A stretch of DNA of 64,000 nt from Mycolicibacterium austroafricanum (GCF_902705885.1 NZ_CACSIP010000018.1:22471-86470), one strand, 5' to 3'. Positions 9,589-24,004 are shown, counted from the first letter of the stretch. Program-made: numbers and translations. Notes: generated by a model from the letters alone, not told the origin.

Positions 9589-10161
9589 GCCGCACGTGGT
9601 GATCTCGATCGCCGCGTTGTGTGCCGCGACGAAGGCGTTGTCACAGTTCCAGTCGAGGGCCCGCAGCGACCAGACCACACTGCCCTGCGGACTGTCGGCC
9701 GCGGCGGTGCGGACCCCGAACACGTACGTGCGCCCCTGCATCGTGGTCACGGTCACCGGGGTGTCGAGGCACGCCGCGACGGTCTGCCTCACCTTGTCGA
9801 GCGCAGCGGCAGGGTCGAAGTCGAAACGGTAGACGGCGACCATCTCCTCGACGAACACCGCGTCGTCGGTGCTCCAGTGGCCACCGTCGGTGGCGACGGG
9901 GCGATGCGCGTCGAGGAATGGCGGGTCCACCTCCTGGGCCAGGCCGCCGCACTGTTCGGGTTCGGCGGTGACGAACAGATTCCCGTCCTCGCCCAGAACC
10001 TGTGGGCTGAGCAGGTCGGCGACCTGCAACTCCGAGATGGGGGCGGCCACCGGGGCCGGTCGGGGTGTCGCATCCTCCACGCTGCGGGTGCATCCGCTCA
10101 GCGCGACGACTCCGACCATGGTCATCGCCGCCACCCGTGAGCGCCGCACCGCCTGGCTCAC
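9508..10161 (-). CDS. lipoprotein with PknH-type extracellular sensor domain
   Basis: 217 residues starting GTG 10161. The signal peptide ends in a lipobox (VALSGC, Cys about residue 24), so the protein should be a lipid-anchored exported protein. The rest resembles the mycobacterial PknH C-terminal sensor domain, shared by the LpqQ/LppH-like lipoproteins: paired Cys residues (EQCGG, AACLDT, NCDNAF, ITTCGS) and a closing helix GLAAEALERIDALANTTA. The start overlaps the tex stop by 4 bp (GTGA), so it is co-transcribed with tex, and the 3' end overlaps eutC tail to tail. Ligand unknown. Confidence 0.82.
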   Translation of the reverse strand: MSQAVRRSRVAAMTMVGVVALSGCTRSVEDATPRPAPVAAPISELQVADLLSPQVLGEDGNLFVTAEPEQCGGLAQEVDPPFLDAHRPVATDGGHWSTDDAVFVEEMVAVYRFDFDPAAALDKVRQTVAACLDTPVTVTTMQGRTYVFGVRTAAADSPQGSVVWSLRALDWNCDNAFVAAHNAAIEITTCGSAGGFDVAGLAAEALERIDALANTTA

Positions 10162-12542
10162 CGCCCGAAACCCGCGTCCCGCAACGCCTGGGCCATCGAA
10201 CCTCCGGCAGAACCCGCGGGGCTGCGGTCAGTGGTGTTGTTGCGCTTGGGTTTTGCCTTCTTGGTATCACCTCGGGGGGCGGGCGTGTGCGCGGTCCGGG
10301 CACCCGCCCCGCGCGGTGGCGGGTCGTTGAGGCGCAGTGTCAGCCCGATCCGCTGGCGCTCGACGTCGACGTCGAGCACCTTGACCTTCACCACCTGACC
10401 GGACCGCACCACTTCGTGCGGATCGGAGACAAAGCGGTCGGCCATCGCCGAGACATGGACCAGGCCGTCCTGGTGGACGCCGACGTCGACGAACGCCCCG
10501 AATGCCGCCACGTTGGTGACCACACCCTCCAGCGTCATGCCCGCCTTCAGGTCGGCGATCTTCTCGACCCCGGCCGCGAACGTCGCCGTGGTGAACGCCG
10601 GGCGCGGATCGCGACCGGGCTTCTCGAGTTCGGCGAGAATGTCGGTCACCGTGGGGATACCGAAGCGGTCGTCGGCGAACTCGGCCGGCCGTAGCGCACG
10701 CAGTGCACGAGCGTCGCCGATGATCTCCGCGAGGCTGATCCCAGAGCGATCCAGGATGCGCCGGACCACCGGGTAGGCCTCGGGATGGACACCCGACGCG
10801 TCCAGCGGATCGTCCCCGTCGCGGATCCGCAGAAAACCGGCGCACTGCTCGAATGCCTTGGGGCCCAACCGGGGCACCTTCAGCAACGCGCGGCGGCTGC
10901 GGAACCGGCCAGTCTGATCGCGGTGGGCGACGATTGCCTCGGCCAGCGACTCGGTGATGCCCGACACCCGGGCCAGCAGCGGCGCCGACGCGGTGTTGAG
11001 GTCCACGCCCACCGCATTCACCGCGTCCTCGACCACGGCTCCCAGGCTGCGGGCCAGGATGCCGGACGTCACGTCGTGCTGGTACTGCCCGACCCCGATC
11101 GACTTGGGCTCGATCTTGACCAGCTCGGCCAACGGGTCCTGCAGCCGCCGCGCGATCGACACCGCCCCGCGCAGCGTGACGTCGAGGTCAGGCAGTTCGT
11201 GGGCCGCGTAGGCCGAGGCCGAGTACACCGACGCCCCGGCTTCGCTCACCATCGCCTTGGCGGGGGCCGGCGCCCCGGCGGCGCGGATATCAGCGATGAG
11301 CTCGCCTGCCAGCGCGTCGGTCTCACGCGATGCGGTGCCGTTCCCCACCGCGATCAGCTCCACCCCGTGCCGGGCGACCAGCGCGGCCAGCGTCGCCTTC
11401 GCCTGTGCCCACTGTTTCTGGGGCGGGTGGGGGTAGATCGCGCAGGTCTCGACGACCTTGCCGGTGCCGTCGACGACGGCGACCTTCACGCCGGTTCGGA
11501 AGCCGGGATCCAGGCCCAGCGTGGTGCGGTTACCCGCCGGCGCGGCGAGCAGTAGGTCCTTGAGGTTCTTGGCGAACACGGCCACGGCGTCCTCCTCGGC
11601 CCGCAACCGCAGCCGGACGCGGGCATCCACCGAGGCGGACACCGACAGCCGGGTGCGCCACGCGAAGCCGACGGTGTTGGCGAGCCATCGCACGGCGGCG
11701 CCGGACGAACCCAGATCGACCCCGAGCGCCCTCGCGATCATCGCGAGATACAGCTCGTCGCCGTCGTCGCCGCTGCCGCCGTCCAGGGTGAGGGTGAGGA
11801 CCTGCTCCTTCTCACCGCGCAGCACTGCCAGCACGCGGTGTGACGGGATCGTGGCAAGCGGCTCGGCGAAATCGAAGTAGTCGCGGAACTTCTGCGACTT
11901 CTGGTGCTGCGGGCCGTTCTCGACGGCCCCCGAGGACGGTCGGGTGCGCACCGAGCCGTTCTCCCAGAACCGCTCTCGCAGCGCGCCGACGAGTTCGGCA
12001 TCCTCGGCGGCACGTTCGACGATGATGTGCCGCGCACCGTCGAGCGCCGCGGCGGCGTCGGTGACGGTGCCGCCGACGAACCCGCCGGCCACGTCCTCGG
12101 GCACCTGGCTCGGGTCGGCCAGCAGCTGGTCGGCCAGCGGCTCCAGCCCGGCTTCCCTGGCGATCTGGGCCTTGGTGCGCCGCTTGGGCTTGTAGGGCAG
12201 GTAGATGTCCTCGACGCGGGCCTTGGTGTCGGCGGCCCACAGGGCGGCCTCGAGCGCCTCGCTGAGCTTTCCCTGCTCCTTGATCGAGGCCAGCACCGCG
12301 GCCCGCCGGTCGTCGAGTTCGCGCAGGTATCCGAGGCGCTCCTCGAGCGCGCGTAACTGCCCATCGTCGAGGGTGCCGGTCGCCTCCTTGCGGTAGCGGG
12401 CGATGAACGGGACCGTCGACCCCTCGTCGAGCAGCCGCACCGCCGCATCCACCTGCCGCTCCCCCACTGCCAGTTCCGCAGCGAGACGGGCGGTTACAGA
12501 TTTCAGGGTGGGACCGGACTTCTCGGTGGCACTCGGGTTCAC
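10158..12542 (-). CDS. tex: Tex family RNA-binding transcription accessory protein
   Basis: About 794 residues. Tex binds nucleic acid and influences transcription and RNA handling. Domains in order: N-terminal helical Tex domain (about 1-320), a YqgF/RNase H-like domain starting TTLGLDPGFRTGVKVAVVDG (about 335), helix-hairpin-helix repeats with GVDLNTASAPLLARVSGI and VPRLGPKAFEQ (about 510-590), and a C-terminal S1 domain (GMTLEGVVTNVAAFGAFVDVG, about 660-730) followed by a basic Pro-rich tail. An in-frame GTG lies at 12581, but GTG 12542 is preferred because the product then begins like other Tex proteins. A hairpin at 12593-12630 separates it from katG. Confidence 0.95.
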   Translation of the reverse strand: MNPSATEKSGPTLKSVTARLAAELAVGERQVDAAVRLLDEGSTVPFIARYRKEATGTLDDGQLRALEERLGYLRELDDRRAAVLASIKEQGKLSEALEAALWAADTKARVEDIYLPYKPKRRTKAQIAREAGLEPLADQLLADPSQVPEDVAGGFVGGTVTDAAAALDGARHIIVERAAEDAELVGALRERFWENGSVRTRPSSGAVENGPQHQKSQKFRDYFDFAEPLATIPSHRVLAVLRGEKEQVLTLTLDGGSGDDGDELYLAMIARALGVDLGSSGAAVRWLANTVGFAWRTRLSVSASVDARVRLRLRAEEDAVAVFAKNLKDLLLAAPAGNRTTLGLDPGFRTGVKVAVVDGTGKVVETCAIYPHPPQKQWAQAKATLAALVARHGVELIAVGNGTASRETDALAGELIADIRAAGAPAPAKAMVSEAGASVYSASAYAAHELPDLDVTLRGAVSIARRLQDPLAELVKIEPKSIGVGQYQHDVTSGILARSLGAVVEDAVNAVGVDLNTASAPLLARVSGITESLAEAIVAHRDQTGRFRSRRALLKVPRLGPKAFEQCAGFLRIRDGDDPLDASGVHPEAYPVVRRILDRSGISLAEIIGDARALRALRPAEFADDRFGIPTVTDILAELEKPGRDPRPAFTTATFAAGVEKIADLKAGMTLEGVVTNVAAFGAFVDVGVHQDGLVHVSAMADRFVSDPHEVVRSGQVVKVKVLDVDVERQRIGLTLRLNDPPPRGAGARTAHTPAPRGDTKKAKPKRNNTTDRSPAGSAGGSMAQALRDAGFGR

Positions 12543-12592
12543 GGGCTGGACCCTACCGAAGGGCGGCGACACATGTGGCACGCGGCAGGGCG

Positions 12593-12630
12593 CCGCCCCC
12601 TACCGCACATCGCGCACGGTAGAGGGCGGG
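12593..12630 (-). terminator. hairpin terminator downstream of katG
   Basis: CCGCCCCCTACCG and CGGTAGAGGGCGGG form a stem of about 13 bp with one mismatch, located 24 bases past the katG stop on the minus strand. There is no U-tract, which is common for mycobacterial terminators. Confidence 0.55.
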
Positions 12631-12653
12631 CTACAGCCGGGGGCTGTTCCGGC

Positions 12654-14942
<2,289 letters not shown>

Positions 14943-15398
14943 TCACGGGTGTGATCGGGACACATGGGAGGGCGAGCAGTCGGCGCAGAGCCCCCAGTAG
15001 ATGACCTCGGCTTCGTCGACGTCGAAACCTTCCAGCAGACCTAGGTCATCTGACGGCGTCAGGCACGGCGCCTCGCCGACCGCGCAGTCGACGTCGGCGA
15101 TGAGTCCGCAGGATCTGCAGACGATGTGGTGGTGGTTGTCACCGACCCGGGACTCGTAGCGGGCCAATGATCCCGCGGGCTGGATCCGGCGCACCAGACC
15201 AGCAGCGGTGAGGGCGTTCAGGGCGTCGTACACGGTCTGCCGCGAGATATCCGGAACTTGTTGCCGCGCAGCATCGATGATGGCGTCGGTGTCCGCGTGC
15301 GGATGCCGCTCCACCGCGTGCATCACCGCCATCCGGGGGCGGGTGACGCGCAGCGCGGCTGACTTCAGAGCGTCTGCGTAGTCGGGATGCTCGGCCAT
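14943..15398 (-). CDS. furA: Fur-family repressor FurA
   Basis: 151 residues from ATG 15398 (a TTG three codons upstream is less likely). It closely matches mycobacterial FurA: a winged-helix N-terminus (LRVTRPRMAVMHAVERHPHAD, ISRQTVYDALNALTAAGLVRR), the metal-site segment DNHHHIVCRSCGLIADVDCAVG, and a C-terminal CADCSPSH. FurA represses itself and katG and is released by oxidants. The katG start follows 45 bp after the furA stop, and the pair is the classical mycobacterial operon. The A/T-richer stretch at about 15428-15460 upstream is the likely promoter and operator zone, but I could not match a consensus with confidence. Confidence 0.95.
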   Translation of the reverse strand: MAEHPDYADALKSAALRVTRPRMAVMHAVERHPHADTDAIIDAARQQVPDISRQTVYDALNALTAAGLVRRIQPAGSLARYESRVGDNHHHIVCRSCGLIADVDCAVGEAPCLTPSDDLGLLEGFDVDEAEVIYWGLCADCSPSHVSRSHP

Positions 15399-15508
15399 CG
15401 CCCACAATCTTGGCGGGTTTTCTGGACGGGATCAAGTATTGCGCCGAAAAAAGTTGTGGCGATGAGCGGTAGTGGGTTCGAACTCGCCCGCCAATTGGCA
15501 AGCAACGC

Positions 15509-16828
15509 CTACGACTTGGTGATTCGCCGCGGAGAACGGCAATCCGCGATGTGCCCGAGACGCCGGTCGCTGGCCGAGCCGGCGCCCGCACAGACCCTGG
15601 CACCGGCCGCGGCGGCGGCGAAGCAGCCGAGAGCCGTCCACCCCGGCACCCCGCTCAGACCGAACTTCGCCATCATCACCAGCGCGACACCGGCAGTGCA
15701 GATCAGCACACCGGCGGCGGCGGCACGGGCGCCGATGGCTGCTGCCGGGGCGTCCCACCACGGCAGCCGGCGGTGCTCCAGCGGTGCGAGCAGCTGGAAC
15801 AGCACACCCATGACCACCGCGAACACCAGCGCCCGTACCGCGAGCAGGCTCCAGAAGTCCGGAGCCGCCACGTCATAGGCGTCCAGTCCGACGGCGTGCA
15901 GGCTGAAGGCCGCGATCGCGATCGCGGGGATGTGCCACAGGTACAGCGTCATCGCTCCCCCGTTGCCGACCGCGACAACCCGCCATACCCGCGGCCGTTC
16001 GGCCCACCGCTGCAGCGCGCCGGCCACCAGGACGAACGCGAACGACATCCAGGTGCAGTGCAGCGCGAGCAGCAGCGTGGGCGGCGCGGTGTTGGAAATC
16101 CGTTCCACCCCGGTGACGACCAGCGAGACCTCGTAGGGTCCGGCCGTGACGAGTGCCACCTGCACCGCGAACGCCGAGACCGCGACCGCGAAGGCGGCCG
16201 GCACAGCGATCAGCCGACGCGCGTAAGCGACCCCGACCAGCACCGGTATCAGCCAGACGATGACGAAGTTCGTGACCCCGGCCTGGGGCGCGTCGACGGC
16301 GAAACGAATGCGGTCGGTCGCTGCCGCGGCCGCGAGAAGGACCACCAGCACGATCGCGACGGAGCCGCCGGTCCGCAGCCGGGTCAGCACCGGAACGAAG
16401 GCCAGCGCGACGAGGTACACGCCGAGGAACCACAACAGCGCCACGCTCTCCCGGCCGAGGGCCCGGGCGGAGTCGGCGCCCAGCGTGAGACGCACGGCGA
16501 GCAGACCGACCGACCACGCCGCCAGGTACCAGAACAGGGGGCGGCACAGCCGCTGCGCACGGGTGAACAACCAGGTGCCCCACGGTGTGCCGGCGTGATA
16601 GCCGTAGGCTCCGGCCGCACCACCGGCCAGAAAGAACAACGGCATGACCTGGACGACCCAGGTGGCTGGGGCCACGGCGGGAACCGCGCCGATCAGGTTG
16701 CCGATCCGAACACCGCTGCCGTCGATGGTGGCCAACAGCAGTGCGCAGTGCCCGAACATCACGACCACCAGCGCGGCCAGCCTGGCGACGTCGACGGCGC
16801 GATCGCGACTGGGTGGGTTCAGTACCAT
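15509..16828 (-). CDS. acyltransferase 3 family membrane protein
   Basis: 439 residues from ATG 16828; the open frame extends further upstream but only as Arg/Ser-rich sequence overlapping the next gene. The protein is an integral membrane acyltransferase of the Acyl_transf_3 (OafB/NodX-like) kind. It begins SRDRAVDVARLAALVVVMFGH, with the family Arg and the likely catalytic His, followed by about 10 hydrophobic helices. Such enzymes O-acylate sugars or lipids of the envelope; the acceptor is unknown. The C-terminal 40 residues are low-complexity and basic. It runs in the same direction as the gene at 16902-17861. Confidence 0.8.
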   Translation of the reverse strand: MVLNPPSRDRAVDVARLAALVVVMFGHCALLLATIDGSGVRIGNLIGAVPAVAPATWVVQVMPLFFLAGGAAGAYGYHAGTPWGTWLFTRAQRLCRPLFWYLAAWSVGLLAVRLTLGADSARALGRESVALLWFLGVYLVALAFVPVLTRLRTGGSVAIVLVVLLAAAAATDRIRFAVDAPQAGVTNFVIVWLIPVLVGVAYARRLIAVPAAFAVAVSAFAVQVALVTAGPYEVSLVVTGVERISNTAPPTLLLALHCTWMSFAFVLVAGALQRWAERPRVWRVVAVGNGGAMTLYLWHIPAIAIAAFSLHAVGLDAYDVAAPDFWSLLAVRALVFAVVMGVLFQLLAPLEHRRLPWWDAPAAAIGARAAAAGVLICTAGVALVMMAKFGLSGVPGWTALGCFAAAAAGARVCAGAGSASDRRLGHIADCRSPRRITKS

Positions 16829-16901
16829 GCGGCAAGCATGCCTGGCCGCATGGCGCGGCGGATGAGTAGAACTACCACATTCCGCGCGGGTGCTCCTCAG
16901 C

Positions 16902-17861
16902 TCAGGGCAGAGCGCCGAAGAGGCTCGACAGCACGGGCGGCAGCGGCGGTGGTGGCGCCAGATTGTTGAGCGGCTGGGGCACGGCCGCGACAGGCGCCGC
17001 CTGCGCCGGACCGACGACCGGGCGCACGTCGGGCAGGTGCGGGACGCCACCGGCGGCCGGGACCGTCGCCTGCACGGCTGCGGTGGCCGTCGCCGGCGAC
17101 GTCGGATCGGCCAACACTTCGGTCGCGACCTGGGGTGCCGCGACAACCTCGGGCTGGACCTCGGCGGTGGCCGGCTGCCACGCCGCTACCGGGTCAGGAG
17201 TTGCGGACGGCACCGGGACCGTCGCCGGCGCAGCGGGCTGCGGGGCGGCGGCCTGCGGGGTGGCGGCCACAGGTGCTGGTGCGGCCGGCGCCGGACGGAT
17301 CGGAGGGGCCGGCAGTTCGGGCTGTGGCGGGGTGGCTTCGGCGGCGGTGTTGACGGGCGGGTCGGACGGCGACATGGCGACAAACGCCGACACCCCCACC
17401 CCGACCAGTGCCACCGCGCAGGCTGCGGCCGCCGCCCGGATCGGGACACGTGCGGCCAGTCGCCGCAGCACGTTTCGGCCTTCGTCGGTGTGGCCATCCG
17501 CGCGGGCGGCGCCGTAGGCCAGCGCCAGGTGCGGGGCGAGGTGGCGGGCGGTCTTGTTCCGGCCTTCGCGGGCGGCGTCCTCGGACACACTCTCGACGAC
17601 CTCGAAGCCGAACAACCGCAGCTTGGTCCTGAGCCGGATGCCGTGCTGACGGGCATCGTCGCTCCAGGTCATCCGGACACCCTCGACGTCGTACTCGGTT
17701 TGCACGTCAAACGCCTGCACGCTGCGGGCCGTCGCCCTGGCAATCTCTTCCACGGAGTCGAGATTGACCACCTCTTCGGCCAGGATCTGGCCGTTGACGG
17801 TATCGACGAGCACCCATACCGCACTCGACGCGGTCAGTGACACACCAAGTACCAGACGCAT
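16902..17861 (-). CDS. DUF7159-like mycobacterial membrane protein (paralogue of 4653-5546)
   Basis: 319 residues. It has the same plan as the protein at 4653-5546: an N-terminal domain (MRLVLGVSLTASSAVWVLVD, then GVRMTWSDDARQHGIRLRT at about 65), a short basic region, one membrane helix (about 150-170, AAACAVALVGVGVSAFVAM) and a long Pro/Ala/Val-rich tail of about 145 residues. The N-terminal domains of the two align well by eye, while the tails share only composition. The family appears confined to mycobacteria and has no assigned function. Confidence 0.75.
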   Translation of the reverse strand: MRLVLGVSLTASSAVWVLVDTVNGQILAEEVVNLDSVEEIARATARSVQAFDVQTEYDVEGVRMTWSDDARQHGIRLRTKLRLFGFEVVESVSEDAAREGRNKTARHLAPHLALAYGAARADGHTDEGRNVLRRLAARVPIRAAAAACAVALVGVGVSAFVAMSPSDPPVNTAAEATPPQPELPAPPIRPAPAAPAPVAATPQAAAPQPAAPATVPVPSATPDPVAAWQPATAEVQPEVVAAPQVATEVLADPTSPATATAAVQATVPAAGGVPHLPDVRPVVGPAQAAPVAAVPQPLNNLAPPPPLPPVLSSLFGALP

Positions 17862-17986
17862 AGCTACTCCCCAGACGTCGACTGCCGTTATTTGCTCTCT
17901 ATCGGCAAGTCTTCGACGGATGTTACGCGCGTCACAAAGAAATTTCGGCGGCGTGTCCCAAACATGGGATTGCCGGCCGGCTGCGA

Positions 17987-20239
<2,253 letters not shown>

Positions 20240-20375
20240 GTGGTGTTTTCTCCCGGCGTCAGTACGGTCTGGTTCGAAGGCTTTTCCGCGTCAGTCACTG
20301 TGATCTGTGAGTGGGTACCAACGTAGCGCAGCGGCCTTGCCGACGGCGTCGTCGGGAGCGGCTTCGGAACAGCGC

Positions 20376-20777
20376 TCAGCGAGCGTCGGCACCGACGGAT
20401 GGCTGGGCAGGTCGACGCCGGGTCGCGCCCCACAGGCCGACTCCGATTCCGACGACCGCGCCACCGAGACCGATGAGCTGTTGGCCGCGGGTCAGCCCGT
20501 CGTGCACCCGGGCGCCGCCGAGCAGATCGGCGGCATCGGCGCCGCCGGAGGCCAGGAACCAGCCCCGCGTGTCCTTGCCCCGCAGTGCCGCCGTGGCCAG
20601 CAGCCCCCCGATCAGAGCGTCGCGGTAGCCCATCGAGTGCAGCAGCAATTGGCCCGACGGCGTCGGCTGCTCCGAGTCACCCCAGAGGCGGTTCGCCCGC
20701 AACGGGTCGACGAGAAACGAGATCCCTGAGGCCAGGCGGATGCTGCCCGCGACGAGCGCGGCACGGTCGATCGACAT
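20376..20777 (-). CDS. small predicted membrane protein
   Basis: 133 residues. Hydrophobic segments are at about 5-20, 50-65 and 98-118 (LIGLGGAVVGIGVGLWG), separated by a short loop with SMGYRDALIGG. The C-terminus is basic. It may belong to the DUF4267-type small membrane proteins, but I am not sure. It is transcribed alone, divergent from the exported protein at 20909 and upstream of icd2 on the same strand. Function unknown. Confidence 0.65.
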   Translation of the reverse strand: MSIDRAALVAGSIRLASGISFLVDPLRANRLWGDSEQPTPSGQLLLHSMGYRDALIGGLLATAALRGKDTRGWFLASGGADAADLLGGARVHDGLTRGQQLIGLGGAVVGIGVGLWGATRRRPAQPSVGADAR

Positions 20778-20908
20778 GATGGGCAGCCTAGATTTCCGCA
20801 GTCCTCCTCACGTCGATTTCGGGTTCTGCGCACCGGCAGCACCTGAACAAGTGTGCGTCGTCGGCAAAAGATGGCGGTGATTGCCACACGCGTCGCACGC
20901 GACACTCT

Positions 20909-21589
20909 ATGGTGCTGTCTGTGGGCAGAAATCTGTTAGCCAACGGCCGAGGCCGATGGTTGGCGATCGCCGCCTCACTGGTCATCTCGGTCGCCATGAT
21001 CTCCGCCCAGGGCTCCGACCCCGCGTGCTGTGCGGAGAACCCGGCCGCACCCGCGGCCAGTCCGCAACCCGAGCCCGCCCCGGGCCCGTCCCCCACTGCT
21101 CCCGCCGCCGCCGAACTCATGGCGGCCAGCGCCCCGGTCGACGCCCGGGTTTTCGACCTCGCGTTACCTGCCGGTGTGACGCCCGAGGGGGGTTTGCAGG
21201 TCAAGACCATCTGGGCGGCCCGCGCGATCAGCATGATGTTTCCCGAGATCACCACCATCGGCGGGTTCCGGCAGGACCCACTCAAGTGGCACCCCAACGG
21301 TTTGGCGATCGACGTGATGATCCCGAACCACGGCACCGAAGAGGGCATCGAGTTGGGCAACCAGATCGCCGGGCTGGCGCTGGCCAACGCGCGGCGCTGG
21401 GGAGTGCTCCACGTGATCTGGCGCCAGGGTTACTACCCCGGCATCGGCGCCCCCAGTTGGACCGCGGACTACGGCTCGGAAACCTTGAACCATTTCGACC
21501 ACGTCCACATCGCGACCAACGGCGGCGGCTACCCGACCGGCCAGGAGAAGTACTACATCGGTTCGATGGAGCCCAAGCCGCCGTACTGA
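20909..21589 (+). CDS. exported protein with M15/VanY-like metal-binding fold
   Basis: 226 residues (GTG 20921 is an alternative start). An N-terminal membrane/signal segment (about 15-33) is followed by a Pro/Ala-rich linker (about 45-65) and a C-terminal domain of about 150 residues. That domain has H-x-x-G-x-A-x-D (WHPNGLAIDVMIPNH, about 133) and a closing HFDHVHIA (about 199). This is the metal-ligand pattern of M15-like peptidases and of the ARB-07466-like C-terminal domain. A role in peptidoglycan or surface processing outside the membrane is likely. Similar short exported proteins are conserved in mycobacteria. Confidence 0.75.
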   Translation: MVLSVGRNLLANGRGRWLAIAASLVISVAMISAQGSDPACCAENPAAPAASPQPEPAPGPSPTAPAAAELMAASAPVDARVFDLALPAGVTPEGGLQVKTIWAARAISMMFPEITTIGGFRQDPLKWHPNGLAIDVMIPNHGTEEGIELGNQIAGLALANARRWGVLHVIWRQGYYPGIGAPSWTADYGSETLNHFDHVHIATNGGGYPTGQEKYYIGSMEPKPPY

Positions 21590-21601
21590 TTCGGGTCGAT
21601 G

Positions 21602-23680
21602 TCAGGCCGACACCGCGTCACCGCACCACAGCGGTTGAGTCGACCCCGGCGAGCCGCCGCAGACCATGAGCGCCTGCAACACGGTGGCCTCCTCCGGCGT
21701 GGAGGGGAACGACGGCGGCGCCGGCGGCCACAGCGGGAAGATGCTCGCGCCGGTTACCCCCGTCAGCCGGGCCACGATCTGCGCCACCACGTTCGTCGCC
21801 ACATAAACGAGATCGCCGATGAACTGCACCGGCACGATCGCCAGCGCGGCGAGCGGGCTGATCAGGAAGATGTCCTGGTCGGCGATGCCCTGCAGCGCGG
21901 AGGTGAGGCCGATGGTGATCTCGTCGACGAAATACGGCACCGATGCGAAGACGGTGCGCACGCCGAGCGCGATCTGGGTGCCGATGTCGGGATAGCCGTA
22001 CGTGCCGATGGCGTCCTGAAGCACCTCCCGCAAAGCGTCGCCGTCGACCGGAACGAAGTCGCCGTCACCGAGATCGGGCAGCGGGACACCGTCGGAATAG
22101 GGGGCCGGGGCCCCACCGAACAGCGTCACCACGGTGGGGGTGACATCGACGATCTCGTACTTCAGGTTGACGGCGCCGGCGGTGAAGAGGTCCGGGTTCT
22201 CCGCGATGACGAAAGTCGCTGTCTCATCCGGGGATTGGAATCCGTGCCCCACCCCCTGCTGCGGTTGGTGACCGTGGTCGGTCACCATGATCACGGTCCA
22301 CTGCTCGCCGGTGAGGGCCTCCCAGTCGTTCACCGCCTGCAGAATCTCGCCGAGGTTGCGGTCGAAGTTGTTGAGCGCCTCCGCGTACTGGGGCGAGGCC
22401 CCGCCGTAGAGGTGTCCGTTCTCGTCGACGCCGACGAAGTAGCTGAACACGAAATTCGGGGTGTTCTCGTCGGCGGCGGCGATCGCGGCCTCGGTGGCAT
22501 CGCCGACCGCATCATCGGTGAGCAACCAGTTGGTGTCCCCCGGTATCTGGGAGACGTTGACGATGGTGTCCGCAGGGGCGGAACCGGCGCCCGCGATGGC
22601 GGAGATGACGTTCCAGTTGGCGATGGCCGTGGTCTGGATACCCGGGTTGAGCGTCTCGAGTTGGTTGAACACGGTCGGCCAGTTGTCGTAGGTCCACGGG
22701 GTGAAGATGTTGTTGATCACCCCGGTCTTCTCTCCCCAGGCACCGGTCAGGATGGACGACCAGGAGGGGTTGGAGATGGTGGTGTGCCCGGCGATGCTCG
22801 CCGGCGCCGTGGTGCCGTCCTGGATCAGGCCGAAGAAGTTCGAGTTGGTGGGGTCGTCGAGGACCCTGCTCAGGTTGGCTCCGTCCACACCGATCAGAAG
22901 GACATTGGGCGACGGGTCAGCGAACAACGTAACCGCCTGCGGCATAGCCACATTCGAGGTGCGGCGCAGCTTGTTGCGTTCCAGTTCGTCACGTACCGCG
23001 GCCAGTACGGTCATCGCTGCCGTGGTGTGGAGCGGCGCGTCGGGGACCGGCTCCGGTTGCGGGTGCTGCGTCGGTGAGACCACGACGGAGGCCACTTGCA
23101 CCACCGTGGGGCTCGGCTCCGGCGCCGGTGCAGGCTCTGCCGCCACGGCAGGTGCGACAGCGACGGGGTGCGACTCCGACGCCGTCTGGGTCGACGCGGC
23201 AGGTTCTCCGGCGTCCACGACAACCGGTTCCTGCTCCGGTTCGCCGGAAACTTCCACAACGCTGACGTCCTCGGCGACCACTGACCGGCGGGAGGTCTGG
23301 CGATCGCTCAGCGCGTCCTCAGCGCCCGCGTCCTCAGCGGCCGCGTCGTCGCGGTCCGCCTCGTCTTCGTCGGTAGCTGTGGTGGCCTCGTCGTCGGTCC
23401 GGTCCTCGTCGGAGGCGGCGCTGCTGCCATCAGCGTCCGAGTCGGATGTGGACTCCTGCGCCGAGGACTCCGAGTCGCTGCGATCGGTCCTGGCGGCCGA
23501 CCGCTTCTCGCGACCGGCCGAGTCATCCGTCGACGAGGAGGCGCTCGTCGAGGAGGGCTCGCTCGTGGCCGAGGAGCTCGACGGTTCGGCGTAGGCGACG
23601 CCCGGGGAGGCAAGGGCCACCCCGACCCCCAGCGTGATCGCCAAAGCTCCGACACGACCGATGTGCCTGGCGTAGCCCAT
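21602..23680 (-). CDS. exported alkaline-phosphatase-superfamily phosphodiesterase-like protein
   Basis: 692 residues from ATG 23680, with AAAGGA just upstream. Signal peptide about 1-32 (ending AYAEP). Residues about 33-230 are a low-complexity Ser/Glu/Asp then Pro/Ala/Val-rich spacer. From about 255 there is a type I phosphodiesterase/nucleotide pyrophosphatase domain: NVLLIGVDG (metal Asp), HTTISNPSWSSILTG with the nucleophile Ser/Thr region, YFVGVDENGHLYG and VTDHGHQPQQGVGHG (metal ligands). It probably cleaves phosphodiester or phosphate esters outside the membrane. The acidic spacer may carry the domain across the cell wall. Substrate unknown. Confidence 0.8.
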   Translation of the reverse strand: MGYARHIGRVGALAITLGVGVALASPGVAYAEPSSSSATSEPSSTSASSSTDDSAGREKRSAARTDRSDSESSAQESTSDSDADGSSAASDEDRTDDEATTATDEDEADRDDAAAEDAGAEDALSDRQTSRRSVVAEDVSVVEVSGEPEQEPVVVDAGEPAASTQTASESHPVAVAPAVAAEPAPAPEPSPTVVQVASVVVSPTQHPQPEPVPDAPLHTTAAMTVLAAVRDELERNKLRRTSNVAMPQAVTLFADPSPNVLLIGVDGANLSRVLDDPTNSNFFGLIQDGTTAPASIAGHTTISNPSWSSILTGAWGEKTGVINNIFTPWTYDNWPTVFNQLETLNPGIQTTAIANWNVISAIAGAGSAPADTIVNVSQIPGDTNWLLTDDAVGDATEAAIAAADENTPNFVFSYFVGVDENGHLYGGASPQYAEALNNFDRNLGEILQAVNDWEALTGEQWTVIMVTDHGHQPQQGVGHGFQSPDETATFVIAENPDLFTAGAVNLKYEIVDVTPTVVTLFGGAPAPYSDGVPLPDLGDGDFVPVDGDALREVLQDAIGTYGYPDIGTQIALGVRTVFASVPYFVDEITIGLTSALQGIADQDIFLISPLAALAIVPVQFIGDLVYVATNVVAQIVARLTGVTGASIFPLWPPAPPSFPSTPEEATVLQALMVCGGSPGSTQPLWCGDAVSA

Positions 23681-24004
23681 GGGGATTCCTTTCGGTGATC
23701 ATCCGCAGCCCTCGCACGTCGGCGTTTCGCCACCCCGAGAATGTGCTGCGCCGTAAATTACGCCTCGGCGTGGCAGGAGGACCCGCGAATCGCCGACTTC
23801 GTCATGGAACCGCGCTTGCCGACTCGTCGCTGTGAGCATGCGGCCGCGAGTTCGCCAGCACCTGCCGGCTGCCAGGCCGGCCGCGGATAACACCAGCTCG
23901 TGCCAGGGAAAAATTTCTCAGGCGCCGAAATTACCTTCCGATGGCCGGTTGCGCCTATATTTGCCAGAACGCTCGGAGCTTGAGCAGCAAGACATGGGAG
24001 CACT
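23681..24004. other. intergenic region between divergent genes
   Basis: 324 bases between two divergently transcribed genes. It must hold both promoters. A TATATT at 23956 could be a -10 box for the rightward c-di-GMP gene, but no convincing -35 was found. No RNA gene or repeat recognised. Confidence 0.35.
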